Assembly (NCBI RefSeq): GCF_013106755.1
Contig: NZ_WHPF01000005.1
Location: 186,001-250,000 of the forward strand
From: Limnovirga soli
GTDB lineage: Bacteria; Bacteroidota; Bacteroidia; Chitinophagales; Chitinophagaceae
DNA: 64,000 nt
Direction of reading: 5' to 3'
The notes under the pieces were generated by a model. The model was not told the origin of the DNA. It saw nothing but the letters and a program-made list of their open reading frames with translations, and made no database searches. Below, piece after piece: positions 52,428 to 61,539 of this stretch. Position 1 is the stretch's first letter. Each line of letters begins with the position of its first letter. The translations under genes and the position numbers were made by a program.

Positions 52428-53690
52428 TTAGTTTTTAAGTTTAATAAAGCTTTCGCTATCCATCAGGTATTGTGCGTTGGTGGCTACCTGATTGGTTGAG
52501 GTTAAACCAGCAATAATTTGTATTTCGTTATTAGTAGTAACGCCGGTTACAATTTTACGTGCCCTAAAACCGCCATCTTCTTTGATGAATACAATTTTGT
52601 CTACCCCCAGCGATACTACTGCATTTACCGGCAACCAGTATGCATTGGCGATATGCGCAGCTATTACCGCATTTACCTGGCTGCCAATGGGAATATGCCT
52701 GGTAGTATTATTAAAATCAATTCGGGCAGTAAGTGTTTTACTATTGTTTCTATAAAATGGCTCTATAAAATTGATAGTGCTTTTAAAAGCCTTATCGGGT
52801 GCCGTTTCTGGTGTAATGGTAGCGCTGGCGCCTTTTTTTACCAGACTTAAATCGCTTGCATAAATATTGAGCAATACCCAGGCTTTATCCGGATTAAAAA
52901 CGGTAAAAATGGTTTGTCCCTTTTCAACATACATGCCTGCTTTAATGGAGAGTTCTTTTGTTCTTAGGGTAACATCCTTCATAACAACAGAAACCGGAGC
53001 CGCCATATTTTCGTTACCGGCTTCGTGTATATGACCGGTATAGTTGCTGTAGACTGTAACCGTATAAGCTATTTTGCGGGTTTGCATAACTTGCTGCATT
53101 TGTTCTGTACTCATACCAAGCCATAACAGTTTTTGTTTGGCAGCATTAACAAGAGTGGTATTTTCTGCATCGTGTTGCAACAGGAATAACAGGTTTTGCT
53201 GAGCGGTAAGCAATTCCGGGCTATAGATTTCCATAATTTTTTGGCCCTTTTGCACCAGTTGAAATTTATAAAGGATATACAATTTCTCAATACGCCCAGT
53301 TACCCTTGCGGAAATAGTGCCGGCAGCCGAAGTATTATAAGCAATAGTACCGAGGGCTTTTACAGGTATATCGGCAGATTTTTGCGAAACGCTGATTACC
53401 GGAATATCTGATACCACAAATTGGTTGGTGGGTTTTAGCAGATTTTCTAACTGCACATCCTTTAGCGCTGCTGCATGGGTATCATTTTGTTTCACGAGTG
53501 TCATACCACAAATGGGGCAATCGCCGGGTTGCCTGCGGATAATTTGCGGATGCATGGGGCAGGAATATTCGGCCGAATCTGCAACCGTACTGCTGACTTC
53601 GGATTGCTGATGAGAGGTGCAGGATGGTAAGAAGCTGACCAATACCAACCCCCAAAGCACAATTATTTTTTTATGATAAAATATCTTCAT
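52428..53690 (-). CDS. RND efflux periplasmic adaptor (CusB-like) with metal-binding domain, first copy
   Basis: This 420-residue lipoprotein has lipobox FLPSC. The metal site is YSCPMHPQII then GDCPICGMTL. The hairpin and lipoyl-like parts follow (ARVTGRIEKLYILYKFQLVQKGQKIMEIYS, IHEAGNENMAAP) with a membrane-proximal C-terminal domain. It forms the adaptor ring of the CusCBA-type pump, together with the second, only moderately similar adaptor downstream. It starts 8 bp after the TolC gene. No element interrupts this gene. Confidence 0.92.
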   Translation of the reverse strand: MKIFYHKKIIVLWGLVLVSFLPSCTSHQQSEVSSTVADSAEYSCPMHPQIIRRQPGDCPICGMTLVKQNDTHAAALKDVQLENLLKPTNQFVVSDIPVISVSQKSADIPVKALGTIAYNTSAAGTISARVTGRIEKLYILYKFQLVQKGQKIMEIYSPELLTAQQNLLFLLQHDAENTTLVNAAKQKLLWLGMSTEQMQQVMQTRKIAYTVTVYSNYTGHIHEAGNENMAAPVSVVMKDVTLRTKELSIKAGMYVEKGQTIFTVFNPDKAWVLLNIYASDLSLVKKGASATITPETAPDKAFKSTINFIEPFYRNNSKTLTARIDFNNTTRHIPIGSQVNAVIAAHIANAYWLPVNAVVSLGVDKIVFIKEDGGFRARKIVTGVTTNNEIQIIAGLTSTNQVATNAQYLMDSESFIKLKN

Positions 53691-53697
53691 GTTCTGT

Positions 53698-55059
53698 TTA
53701 TTTAATTTCGAGTAGTTGGTCTAATTGCACCTGCATTACCAGCAACTGCAGTTGTTGGTCCAGGTAATCGAGCTGCGTCATATTTAATGTTTCCCAGGCA
53801 TCGTACAGCATAAATAATTCTTCGGTGTTTTGCTGGTAGGCCAGTTGCATGGTTTGAAAATTCTTTTGAAGGGCAGGAATAATATTGCGCTGGTACAGTA
53901 GCACCTGTTTTTTCTTTGACTCAAATTCGGCCCGCATGCCGGTAGCCATACCACTCATTTGGTTTACCATGGATTGTTTTTCCTGGTTTAGCGATGCTGC
54001 TTTCCATTTAAGGCTTTCTATATTGGCCTTATTCATTTTTGAGGACCATTTTGCCATAGGCAATTTTACCATGGCCATTAATGTGTATTGCATAGGCAGT
54101 CCGCCAAAGCCAAACATATGTTCGTAGCGTACACCAAAGTCTGGCTTTAGTTTAGCGCTTTCTGCCTGTTGCTGCAGGTAGGTTAGCTGTATATCTTTAT
54201 CCACTGCTTTTATATCGCTTCTGGCGGCAATAAAGGTGGTGCTGTCGAAGCTATAACTGTTGAAATCTTTTATCGTAAATAGGGTATCTATTTCAAAGTT
54301 GTACATGCGGTCGCGGTTCATTAATGTGTTGAGTGTAATGCGTTTTTGTACCACTTCATTGTCCAGCATTATTTGCATGTTTTCTATATTACCTAATGCT
54401 GCGGTTGCTTTATAGTAAGCGCTCAATTTTTCGAGCCCGTTTTTGTACCGCAATTCTGCATTTTGTATCATTAGTTGCAGCAGTTGCTTGTTTTGCTGTA
54501 GTATGACTTGTTTCTTTTTTATGATGAGCCATTGGTAATAATTTAGCTTGGCTGCAGCCTGCAAATCATTAAGGGAAGCATTCTTTTTTTCTGTGGCTAC
54601 GGTGCTCAATGCTTCCATATAACCGGCCTGCGCATCCTGCTTTTTTTTGTTGGGCAACATTTGCTGGGCCGATATCATGTATTGACCCATGCCGGTAGCA
54701 CCATCCATTTTTTTCCATAGTTGTGGATTGTAGGGCACCATCCATAAACCGGTTCCCAGTTCGGGGGGCATCCAGCTGCGGGCACCTTTGGCGGCTTCGT
54801 CCATAGAACGTATATCTGCATCGTACATTTTTAGGGATGGGTTTTGCTGTTGTATACTATCCAGTATGGCAGAGAGTTGCACGGTTTGCGCCTGTACAGA
54901 TAATAGCGGCTGGCATACCATTATTACCACCGCCAGTAAAGCTACGGCTGTTGAATGCTGAATAGCCTTGTTGCCGCCGAAGTGTGCGACGCAAGGAACC
55001 TTTGTTTTATTTGTTATTGCCGGGTTCATACATTGCTTTTTGTTGTTAATGCTTTGCAT
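53698..55059 (-). CDS. TolC/CusC-family outer-membrane efflux protein
   Basis: This 453-residue protein has a long, unusual N-terminus. Two starts are possible, 55059 (MQSINNKK) or 55029 (MNPAITNK). The signal core VALLAVVIMVCQPLLSVQAQ follows only after residue about 45, because residues about 11-35 are encoded by a dispersed element (KVPCVAHFGGNK). The mature part is an alpha-helical barrel typical of metal-efflux TolC proteins, with LSAILDSIQQQNPSLKMYDADI and a C-terminal LDYLDQQLQLLVMQVQL. It follows the C-terminal CusA piece directly. Confidence 0.87.
   Translation of the reverse strand: MQSINNKKQCMNPAITNKTKVPCVAHFGGNKAIQHSTAVALLAVVIMVCQPLLSVQAQTVQLSAILDSIQQQNPSLKMYDADIRSMDEAAKGARSWMPPELGTGLWMVPYNPQLWKKMDGATGMGQYMISAQQMLPNKKKQDAQAGYMEALSTVATEKKNASLNDLQAAAKLNYYQWLIIKKKQVILQQNKQLLQLMIQNAELRYKNGLEKLSAYYKATAALGNIENMQIMLDNEVVQKRITLNTLMNRDRMYNFEIDTLFTIKDFNSYSFDSTTFIAARSDIKAVDKDIQLTYLQQQAESAKLKPDFGVRYEHMFGFGGLPMQYTLMAMVKLPMAKWSSKMNKANIESLKWKAASLNQEKQSMVNQMSGMATGMRAEFESKKKQVLLYQRNIIPALQKNFQTMQLAYQQNTEELFMLYDAWETLNMTQLDYLDQQLQLLVMQVQLDQLLEIK
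54957..55027 (+). repeat. Dispersed 70-bp element, copy 30, inside the tolC-like gene
   Basis: GAAGTGTGCGACGCAAG is readable at 54979-54995, tail GAACCTTT (as in copy 8), right end TTGCCGGGTTC at 55017-55027, next to the ATG at 55029. The unit is read in frame in the signal-peptide region. Confidence 0.82.
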
Positions 55060-56989
55060 CTAGCACATCAATTTTACCGTGTTTTCTTAATTCGTATTCT
55101 TTGGTAAGTAAGAAAATAAGTGGTGTTACCAGCAGGATATGTGTGGCCGAAGTAAGTACGCCACCTACCATGGGCAGTACAATGGGTTTCATAACATCGC
55201 TGCCTACGCCACTGCTCCAGAGTATGGGCACCAGCGCAAAAAGAGATACGCAAACCGTCATTATTTTTGGCCTTAACCTTTTTGCTGCGCCATGAATTAC
55301 GTACTCCCGTAGATCGGCATTGGTAATGGTTTCGCGGCTATTGCCTTTTTTGGCAACCAGTTGCTGCATGGCATCGTTTAAATAAATGACCATTACAATA
55401 CCTGTTTCTACTGCCAATCCAAACAGCGCAATAAAGCCTACTGCCACGGCAATAGATAAGTTTACATGCCAGAAATAAATCATGTAAGCGCCACCTATTA
55501 AAGCAAAGGGTATGGTAACCAAACTTAAGATGGCTTCACGTACAGAGCCAAACGCAAAATACATACATAGAAAAATGATGATTAACACCACAGGCAATAT
55601 GAATTTAAGTGTTTGCTCGCCACGCATCAGGCTTTCATATTGGCCACTCCATTCTAAAAAATAGCCTTTGGGTAATTTTGCAATCATATTATTGAGGCGT
55701 TTCTGTGCTTCCTGCACGGTACTGCCCATATCGCGTTCACGTACATTGAATAAAACCGTGCCCCGCAGCATGGCATTTTCTGAGTTGATCATGGGTGGGC
55801 CTTCGGATATTTTTATATCGGCCACGGCCTGCAATGGTATGGGACCAAAATTCATGGTTTGAACCTGCAGGCGTTTTAGGGCTTCCAGGTTATTCCTAAA
55901 ATCCTGGCCAAAACGTGCATTTACAGAGAAGCGTTGACGGCCCTCGATGGTAGTAGTAAGCTTCATACCACCCAATGCACTTTCAACAATAATATTTACA
56001 TCATCAATACTTAACCCATAGCGGGCAATTTCTTCGCGGTTAATAATAATATCAATGTACTTGCCGCCGGTAATGGGTTCTACATACATATCTTTTACGC
56101 CATCAATACCTTCCAATGCGTTTTTAACCTGTTGCGAAAAAGCATAAATAGAATCCAGGTTTTGTCCATATACTTTTACACCCACATCGGTACGTATGCC
56201 GGTAGAGAGCATGTTGATGCGGTTAATAATGGGCTGCGTCCACCCATTGGTAACACCGGGTATTTGCAGCTTTGCATTTAGTTCGTTTATAATACTGTCT
56301 TTTGTTTTGCCGGGCCGCCATTGATCCTTGGGTTTTAACAGCACAATGGTTTCTATCATACTGATGGGCGAATTGTCGGTAGCGGTATTGGCCCGCCCAG
56401 CTTTGCCTAATACATTTTCCACTTCGGGTACAGATTTTATTATTTTATCCTGTACCTGTAAAATTCTTTTTACTTCGCTGTTCGACACATCGGGCAGTGT
56501 AACAGGCATAAAAAGCAAAGATCCTTCGTCTAATGGCGGCATAAATTCCTTACCCAAACTCATTAGCAAGGGAACAGATACCAACAACGCAATAATATTT
56601 ATAGCAATAGTGGTTTTACGCCATTTAATACAAGCTCTAATTACGGGCTCGTATAGTTTTTCCAATACTCGATTCACCGGATTGGCAGCTTCGGGCCTAA
56701 ACCGGCCGCGCATAAAAAACGATAATAACACCGGTGCCAGCGTTACCACCAAAATAGCATCTACCACCATAATAAATGTTTTGGTGTAGGCCAGCGGACC
56801 AAATAATTTTCCTTCCTGCCCTGTTAATAAAAACACCGGCAAAAAAGAAGTAATAATGATTACCGTTGAAAAAAATACGCCACGCGATACCTGCTTGCAT
56901 GATTTTTCAATGATGGATAATCTGATATCGTTAGGAATTTTATAATATGGTTTTTTCCATTTCATAATAAATAGTTGTGTTACGGGCAT
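55046..56989 (-). pseudogene. cusA: C-terminal part of CusA-type RND pump (split gene)
   Basis: This 647-residue frame starts in the loop after TM4 and carries TM5 to TM12 of a heavy-metal RND transporter. It has VFFSTVIIITSFLPVFLLTGQEGKLFGPLAYTKTF, the second periplasmic porter domain, and the final helices VIHGAAKRLRPKIMTVCVSLFALVPILWSSGVGSDVMKP. The natural start is missing; ATG at 56989 or 56965 (MKWKKPYY) could allow separate translation. No decay is visible inside: the remainder is full length and open. It may therefore be a functional half protein or a recently broken gene. Confidence 0.82.
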
Positions 56990-57048
56990 TTGTAATAGGG
57001 CTCATCATCCTTGCGTCGCACTCTTGTGCGTTCAGCACTATACGCAGC
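56978..57048 (-). repeat. Dispersed 70-bp element, copy 31, splitting cusA
   Basis: The minus-strand core is at 57010-57029 (GCACAAGAG...). Left end GCTGCGTATAG starts right after the TAA at 57051-57049; right end GCCCGTAAC. The unit lies between the two cusA pieces. Confidence 0.87.
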
Positions 57049-58329
57049 TTAAGTATCCGGGGTATTATCCCGCTGGTATTCTGCCAAATTTCTGTATGCA
57101 TTTTCGGCCATGATAATACCATTATCTACTATTACCCCAATAGCCAGCGCAATACCCGTTAACGACATAATATTTGACGATAACCCAAATGCATTTAATA
57201 AAATAAAGCTGATAGCAATGGTGATAGGGATTTGTATAATAATACTCAAGGCGCTGCGCCAGTGGAAAAGAAACACAATAACAATAATACATACCACACT
57301 TATTTCTTCTAACAGTTTACTTTTTATGTTATCAATGGCGGCTTCTATCAAACTGCTTCTGTCGTAATCAATTGTAAAACTTACACCTTCGGGTAAGCCT
57401 TTTTGCACATCTCCCATTTTCTTTTTTATATCAGTTATCACCCTGTCTGCATTTTCGCCGTAACGCATTACCACAATGCCGCCTACCAATTCTCCTTCGC
57501 CATTATTGTCAAAAATGCCTAAACGCAAATCGCCGCCCATTTGTACAGTGCCAATGTCTTTTACCCTTACCGGCACTCCGTTATAATTACCTACAGCAAT
57601 GGCTTCCAGGTCATCTTTATTTTTTATATAACCAAGGCCACGAACTATATAGGCCATATCGCTCATTTCAAATTTTCGGCCACCTACATCATTATTGTTT
57701 GCTTTTACTTTGTTCATTACATCCATCATAGAAATGTTGTAGAACTGTAGTTTTACCGGGTCTATTACCAGCTGGTACTGCTTTTCAAATCCCCCGTACG
57801 AAGCCACTTCAGCAACGCCGGGTACTGTTTGCAGGGCAAATTTTATATACCAGTCCTGCAATGCCCGTTGCTCGCCCAAATCCATTTGCGGGGCATCGAG
57901 GTGATACCAGAAAATATGGCCTACCCCGGTGCCATCGGGGCCTAGTGTTGGGGTAATACCTTGTGGCAGCAGGCGTTGCGCATAGTTTAATCTTTCCAAT
58001 ACACGGGTTCTGGCCCAGTAAGTATTTACACCATCCTCAAAAATCACGTATACAAAACTCATCCCGAACATGGAGGAGGCCCGAATATTTTTTACTTTGG
58101 GTATGCCCTGCAGATTACTAACCAGCGGATAGGTAACCTGATCTTCAATTATCTGCGGACTGCGACCCATCCATTCTGTAAATACAATTACCTGGTTTTC
58201 TGAAAGATCAGGTATGGCATCAATGGGGTTTTGCTTAACTGCATATATGCCCCATGCAAACAGACATGCTGCCACTAACAACACCACAAGCCTGTTGCGT
58301 AAAGCCAGTTCAATAATTTTTTGAACCAT
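57049..58329 (-). pseudogene. cusA: N-terminal part of CusA-type RND pump (split gene)
   Basis: This 426-residue frame covers TM1, the first periplasmic porter domain and TM2-TM4. Motifs include VVLLVAACLFAWGIYAVKQNPIDAIPDLSENQVIVFTEW, then TYPLVSNLQGIPKVKNIRASSMFGMSFVYVIFEDG. TM4 has the proton-relay Asp in AIGVIVDNGIIMAENAYRN. It ends EYQRDNTPDT followed by TAA, immediately before the element. Complete CusA proteins continue for about 600 more residues, supplied here by the next frame. Removing 57051-56981 (71 bp) joins both frames without a stop. Confidence 0.85.
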
Positions 58330-58347
58330 GATTATGGATTTATGCTT

Positions 58348-58635
58348 TTAATAATGCTTCATCATAGTATCATGTGTAACAGACATGGAATCGTGATGCT
58401 TGTTCATAAGTGTATCTTTCATTTCTACCAGTTTCATTCCACATTTGGGGCACTTACCCGGCGTATCTGAAATAATTTCAGGGTGCATGGGACAGGTATA
58501 TTTTACACCCGTTACAGCCATGGCATCATTTGTTGGGCTATCTTTTGTTGCTGTCTGCTCAACGGAACTGCTGCCATTACATGCTAGCAATCCAATAGAT
58601 AGCATAATTGCTAGTGCAATGATTGTTTTTTTCAT
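58348..58635 (-). CDS. Heavy-metal-binding domain lipoprotein
   Basis: This is a 95-residue lipoprotein. The lipobox is IGLLAC, with mature Cys19. The metal-binding motif YTCPMHPEII then GKCPKCGMKLVEM matches the domain in both adaptors. The C-terminal His/Met-rich tail (MNKHHDSMSVTHDTMMKHY) would also bind Cu(I) or Ag(I). It probably acts as a periplasmic metal chaperone or buffer for the pump, 18 bp upstream of cusA. Confidence 0.9.
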   Translation of the reverse strand: MKKTIIALAIMLSIGLLACNGSSSVEQTATKDSPTNDAMAVTGVKYTCPMHPEIISDTPGKCPKCGMKLVEMKDTLMNKHHDSMSVTHDTMMKHY

Positions 58636-58709
58636 TTTTCAATTTATAAAATAGTAGTAAAAGGAGAATTGTTGTTTAAATACCAATAGATATAGAAATA
58701 CTAATGAGC

Positions 58710-58740
58710 TATATCCACCTTGATTGAACTGATGGATATA
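58710..58740. promoter_or_regulatory. Inverted repeat upstream of the metal-efflux operon
   Basis: TATATCCA and TGGATATA form 8-bp perfect arms separated by 15 nt, between the HYC_CC_PP gene and the metal-binding lipoprotein gene, about 75 bp before the latter's start. This is a plausible operator for the pump operon; no regulator is visible nearby. Confidence 0.4.
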
Positions 58741-58828
58741 ATTAATTAATAGCTGAATTGGGTGTATGCTACATACATACCTTATAGCCAAATAATATGG
58801 ATATGGCCTGTTTAAGCCTGGGGATAGT

Positions 58829-59218
58829 TTATATAAGGAAACTGCGTTTTAAAAGATAAATGGGTAATTTATCAGGTGGGGGTGCATTAGAAACCGGTTG
58901 TTGCACCTGCAAACTGGTGAAATAAATTGCCGGTGATGGTTTATATTGCGGCGGCATAGCTATTGCTAAAATATTGCCGATGCCATTAAAATGAAAGGAG
59001 GATGCCAATTGGTCTTTATCAACTTTTATATGGGCCAGTTCATCTTTGCAACAGCCTTCTGATTTGGCTTTGGCCATTCCGCAGCTTTTGCAGTTTTTAG
59101 TATCGGCCTTAAAATTAACAGCCACCAGTTTATCCATACAATAGTGTATGTGTACACTGGCGCCTGTGGCCGCCATGATATATACAAAGGATAATATGAA
59201 AACAAGTAGCTTTTTCAT
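58829..59218 (-). CDS. HYC_CC_PP family small exported protein
   Basis: This 129-residue protein has a signal peptide (LLVFILSFVYIMAATGA). The conserved set HIHYCMDK, then CKSCGM and EGCCKDE, gives the family its name and offers a His/Cys-rich metal site. In Bacteroidota this family often precedes CusA/CopB-type efflux genes, so copper binding or sensing outside the cytoplasm is likely but inferred. It is the first gene before the pump operon, with a 193-bp spacer. Confidence 0.87.
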   Translation of the reverse strand: MKKLLVFILSFVYIMAATGASVHIHYCMDKLVAVNFKADTKNCKSCGMAKAKSEGCCKDELAHIKVDKDQLASSFHFNGIGNILAIAMPPQYKPSPAIYFTSLQVQQPVSNAPPPDKLPIYLLKRSFLI

Positions 59219-59285
59219 AACCAGAATAAAGGTACGCGATTTAGATGGGTGGTATTGCTAATTTTTGTTAATGAAGGTTGGCTGA

Positions 59286-59984
59286 TTAGCCATTCATTAA
59301 TAATGTTGCTGCCACTACGCCGGCAGTTTCTGTTCTTAAGCGTGTACTGCCTAAGGAAACAGCCTGGTAATTGTGCTGCATGGCCAATTTAATTTCAGCT
59401 GGACTAAAATCGCCCTCGGGCCCTATAAGCATTTGAATATGATTGGTGAGGCTGATTTGCTTTATAAGTTGCTTTTCCCCTTCCTCGCAATTGGCTATTA
59501 GTTTTTGCGTTGCCGTGCTACGCTCAATTACATGTTGCACCTGTTGTGGTTCATGTAAAATGGGTAACCAGGTTTGCTGACTTTGGAGCATGGCAGCTAT
59601 AAGAATGGCATTCATACGGTCGTAACGAAAATGTTGCCTTTCGGTTCTTTGGCAAATAAGTGGGATAATTTCGCTAACCCCTATTTCGGTTGCTTTTTCT
59701 AAAAACCATTCAAAGCGGTTCGCATTTTTTAAAACAGAAATACCAATAGATACTTTTTTGGTGGGTGGTGGCAAAAGTTCGGTTGTTTCTACATGCACAG
59801 TGCAGTGCTTTTTATCAGCCTGTATAATAGAAGTAGTTAATAAACTGCCTGTACCATTGGTTAGTTGCAGTTGTTCACCCACCTGCATACGAAGCACTTG
59901 TATGCAATGGCGGCTTGTTTCTTCGGATAAAACAAGTTGCTGTGCCGTGATTGGCTGATTGGTATAAAAAATGGGTAATGCCAT
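59286..59984 (-). CDS. rsmE: 16S rRNA (uracil1498-N3)-methyltransferase RsmE
   Basis: This 232-residue SPOUT-class SAM-dependent enzyme methylates U1498 of 16S rRNA. The N-terminal PUA-like domain has SRHCIQVLRMQVGEQL. The knotted SAM site shows QMLIGPEGDFSPAEI and VSLGSTRLRTETAGVVAATLL. It is monocistronic. The length is typical. Confidence 0.95.
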   Translation of the reverse strand: MALPIFYTNQPITAQQLVLSEETSRHCIQVLRMQVGEQLQLTNGTGSLLTTSIIQADKKHCTVHVETTELLPPPTKKVSIGISVLKNANRFEWFLEKATEIGVSEIIPLICQRTERQHFRYDRMNAILIAAMLQSQQTWLPILHEPQQVQHVIERSTATQKLIANCEEGEKQLIKQISLTNHIQMLIGPEGDFSPAEIKLAMQHNYQAVSLGSTRLRTETAGVVAATLLMNG

Positions 59985-60081
59985 GCTGCTGCAAAGATGA
60001 CTTTTTGCCCCGACATTGAAAAGTGTTCAGTCAATTTGTGCCACTATGCTTTGCAAAGACGTATAGCAAAAGGTATTTTTT

Positions 60082-60152
60082 GCTGATTAAAGAACAGGAC
60101 CTTGCAGTGAGTGACACAAGTAAAGCTTAATAGGGAATTAAACGCCCACAAA
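60082..60152 (+). repeat. Dispersed element, copy 32 (type C core)
   Basis: The core at 60101-60120 reads CTTGCAGTGAGTGACACAAG and shares AGTGAGTGACACAAG with copy 5, but here with a TAAAGC tail. The right end is only CGCCCAC. Confidence 0.65.
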
Positions 60153-60160
60153 CAAATGCT

Positions 60161-61285
60161 TTATACCTTGATGTATATTTTCTTCTTATCTAATATATAG
60201 CCGGCCACCCAGCAAAATAACATCCAGCTGATGGCAAATAAGAGCGATGCAAAATAGTTGCCGGCATAAATAAAAATATTTTGATACACCCATTGAAACA
60301 ACGACAATTGGCCTACGGGTATAATAAATAAAATGATAACCCCTATTTCGGATAGAAGATAGATGGGCAAAGGGTTACGGCCAAATACCTGAAAGAAATA
60401 TACGCTTTTTGTTTTGCCCAGAAAATCAATTAAGTAAATAATGCAGGCAAGTATCATGCAATCCAATCCTACGGTACGCATAACAAAAGAACTGGACCAT
60501 AATTTTTTATTGATGGGAAAACCGAGGTTCCACCAATATGAAATAATAAAGCATAAAACCCCAATCATTAATAGTTTGGCAAGGCCTTCGTAGCTTTTAC
60601 CATTTTTTTGGAGATAGCTACCTACCAGGTATCCAGCTACTACATTACCGATAGATGGCAGTGTGCTTAGTAAACCTTCGGGATCGAAGGGAAAACCTTC
60701 GCCCATATATAAATGTTTGGTACCAATTAGCCAGGTATCTAAACGCAAAACGGCATTTCCCTGCATGCTTAGGGGATCTGCACTATCGCCAAAATACACC
60801 ATAACCGGCCAGTAAAGTATAAGTATAAGCATTGTAATAATGGTGGTTAGGCGAGGCTTTAAAAAATACATCATAAAAGCAGTTGCGCCATAAGCCAATG
60901 CAATGCGTTGCAATACACCAAAAATTCTGGTTTCTGAAATAGGTTTCAGTATAAGGTTATGGGCATCATCGTATTTTACAAAAGGAAACCAGTACATTAA
61001 ATAGCCTAAAAGAAAAATGGTGAGGGTGCGTTTAAGAATTTTTGTTACTACCTGGCTGGTACTCATATCTGTCCACTTACTCATTACAAAACTCATGGCA
61101 TTACCAACTGCAAACATAAAAGAAGGGAACACCAGATCGGTTGGAGTAAAACCATCCCAGCTGGCATGTTGCAGGGGAGAAAAAGTAGGGTCGCCCCCCG
61201 GTGTATTTACGATAATCATCAGGCAGATAGTCATACCCCTGAAAACGTCTAATGCAGTAAATCTTTGGTTGATTGAAATGGTCAT
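60161..61285 (-). CDS. DUF5009/HGSNAT-like membrane acyltransferase
   Basis: This 374-residue protein has about ten membrane helices. It resembles heparan-alpha-glucosaminide N-acetyltransferase (NagX) proteins: RFTALDVFRGMTICLMIIVN, DLVFPSFMFAVGNAM, FQVFGRNPLPIYLLSE. A role in acetylating amino sugars across the membrane is inferred from the family. The start at 61285 (MTISINQRF) is chosen over 61294. Confidence 0.88.
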   Translation of the reverse strand: MTISINQRFTALDVFRGMTICLMIIVNTPGGDPTFSPLQHASWDGFTPTDLVFPSFMFAVGNAMSFVMSKWTDMSTSQVVTKILKRTLTIFLLGYLMYWFPFVKYDDAHNLILKPISETRIFGVLQRIALAYGATAFMMYFLKPRLTTIITMLILILYWPVMVYFGDSADPLSMQGNAVLRLDTWLIGTKHLYMGEGFPFDPEGLLSTLPSIGNVVAGYLVGSYLQKNGKSYEGLAKLLMIGVLCFIISYWWNLGFPINKKLWSSSFVMRTVGLDCMILACIIYLIDFLGKTKSVYFFQVFGRNPLPIYLLSEIGVIILFIIPVGQLSLFQWVYQNIFIYAGNYFASLLFAISWMLFCWVAGYILDKKKIYIKV

Positions 61286-61539
61286 GGCAAACAAAATTGT
61301 GTAAACCGAATGTAGGTATTAAAGTGCAAATATTCAGTAGCTGAACCTTTAAACAGGTAGGTAAATACATAAAAAATGATCAATACAGGTAATAAATGCT
61401 TTCAAAAATTACAATAGTTACTATCCCAAAATGACCAAAATATGACCTTAAGGGATATTCTTTAATGCTAATTAATTGTTTCTAAAGCCTGCCTTAGCCT
61501 TTTTTTATGTTACTTTGCCGCATACCTAAAATAAAACTT

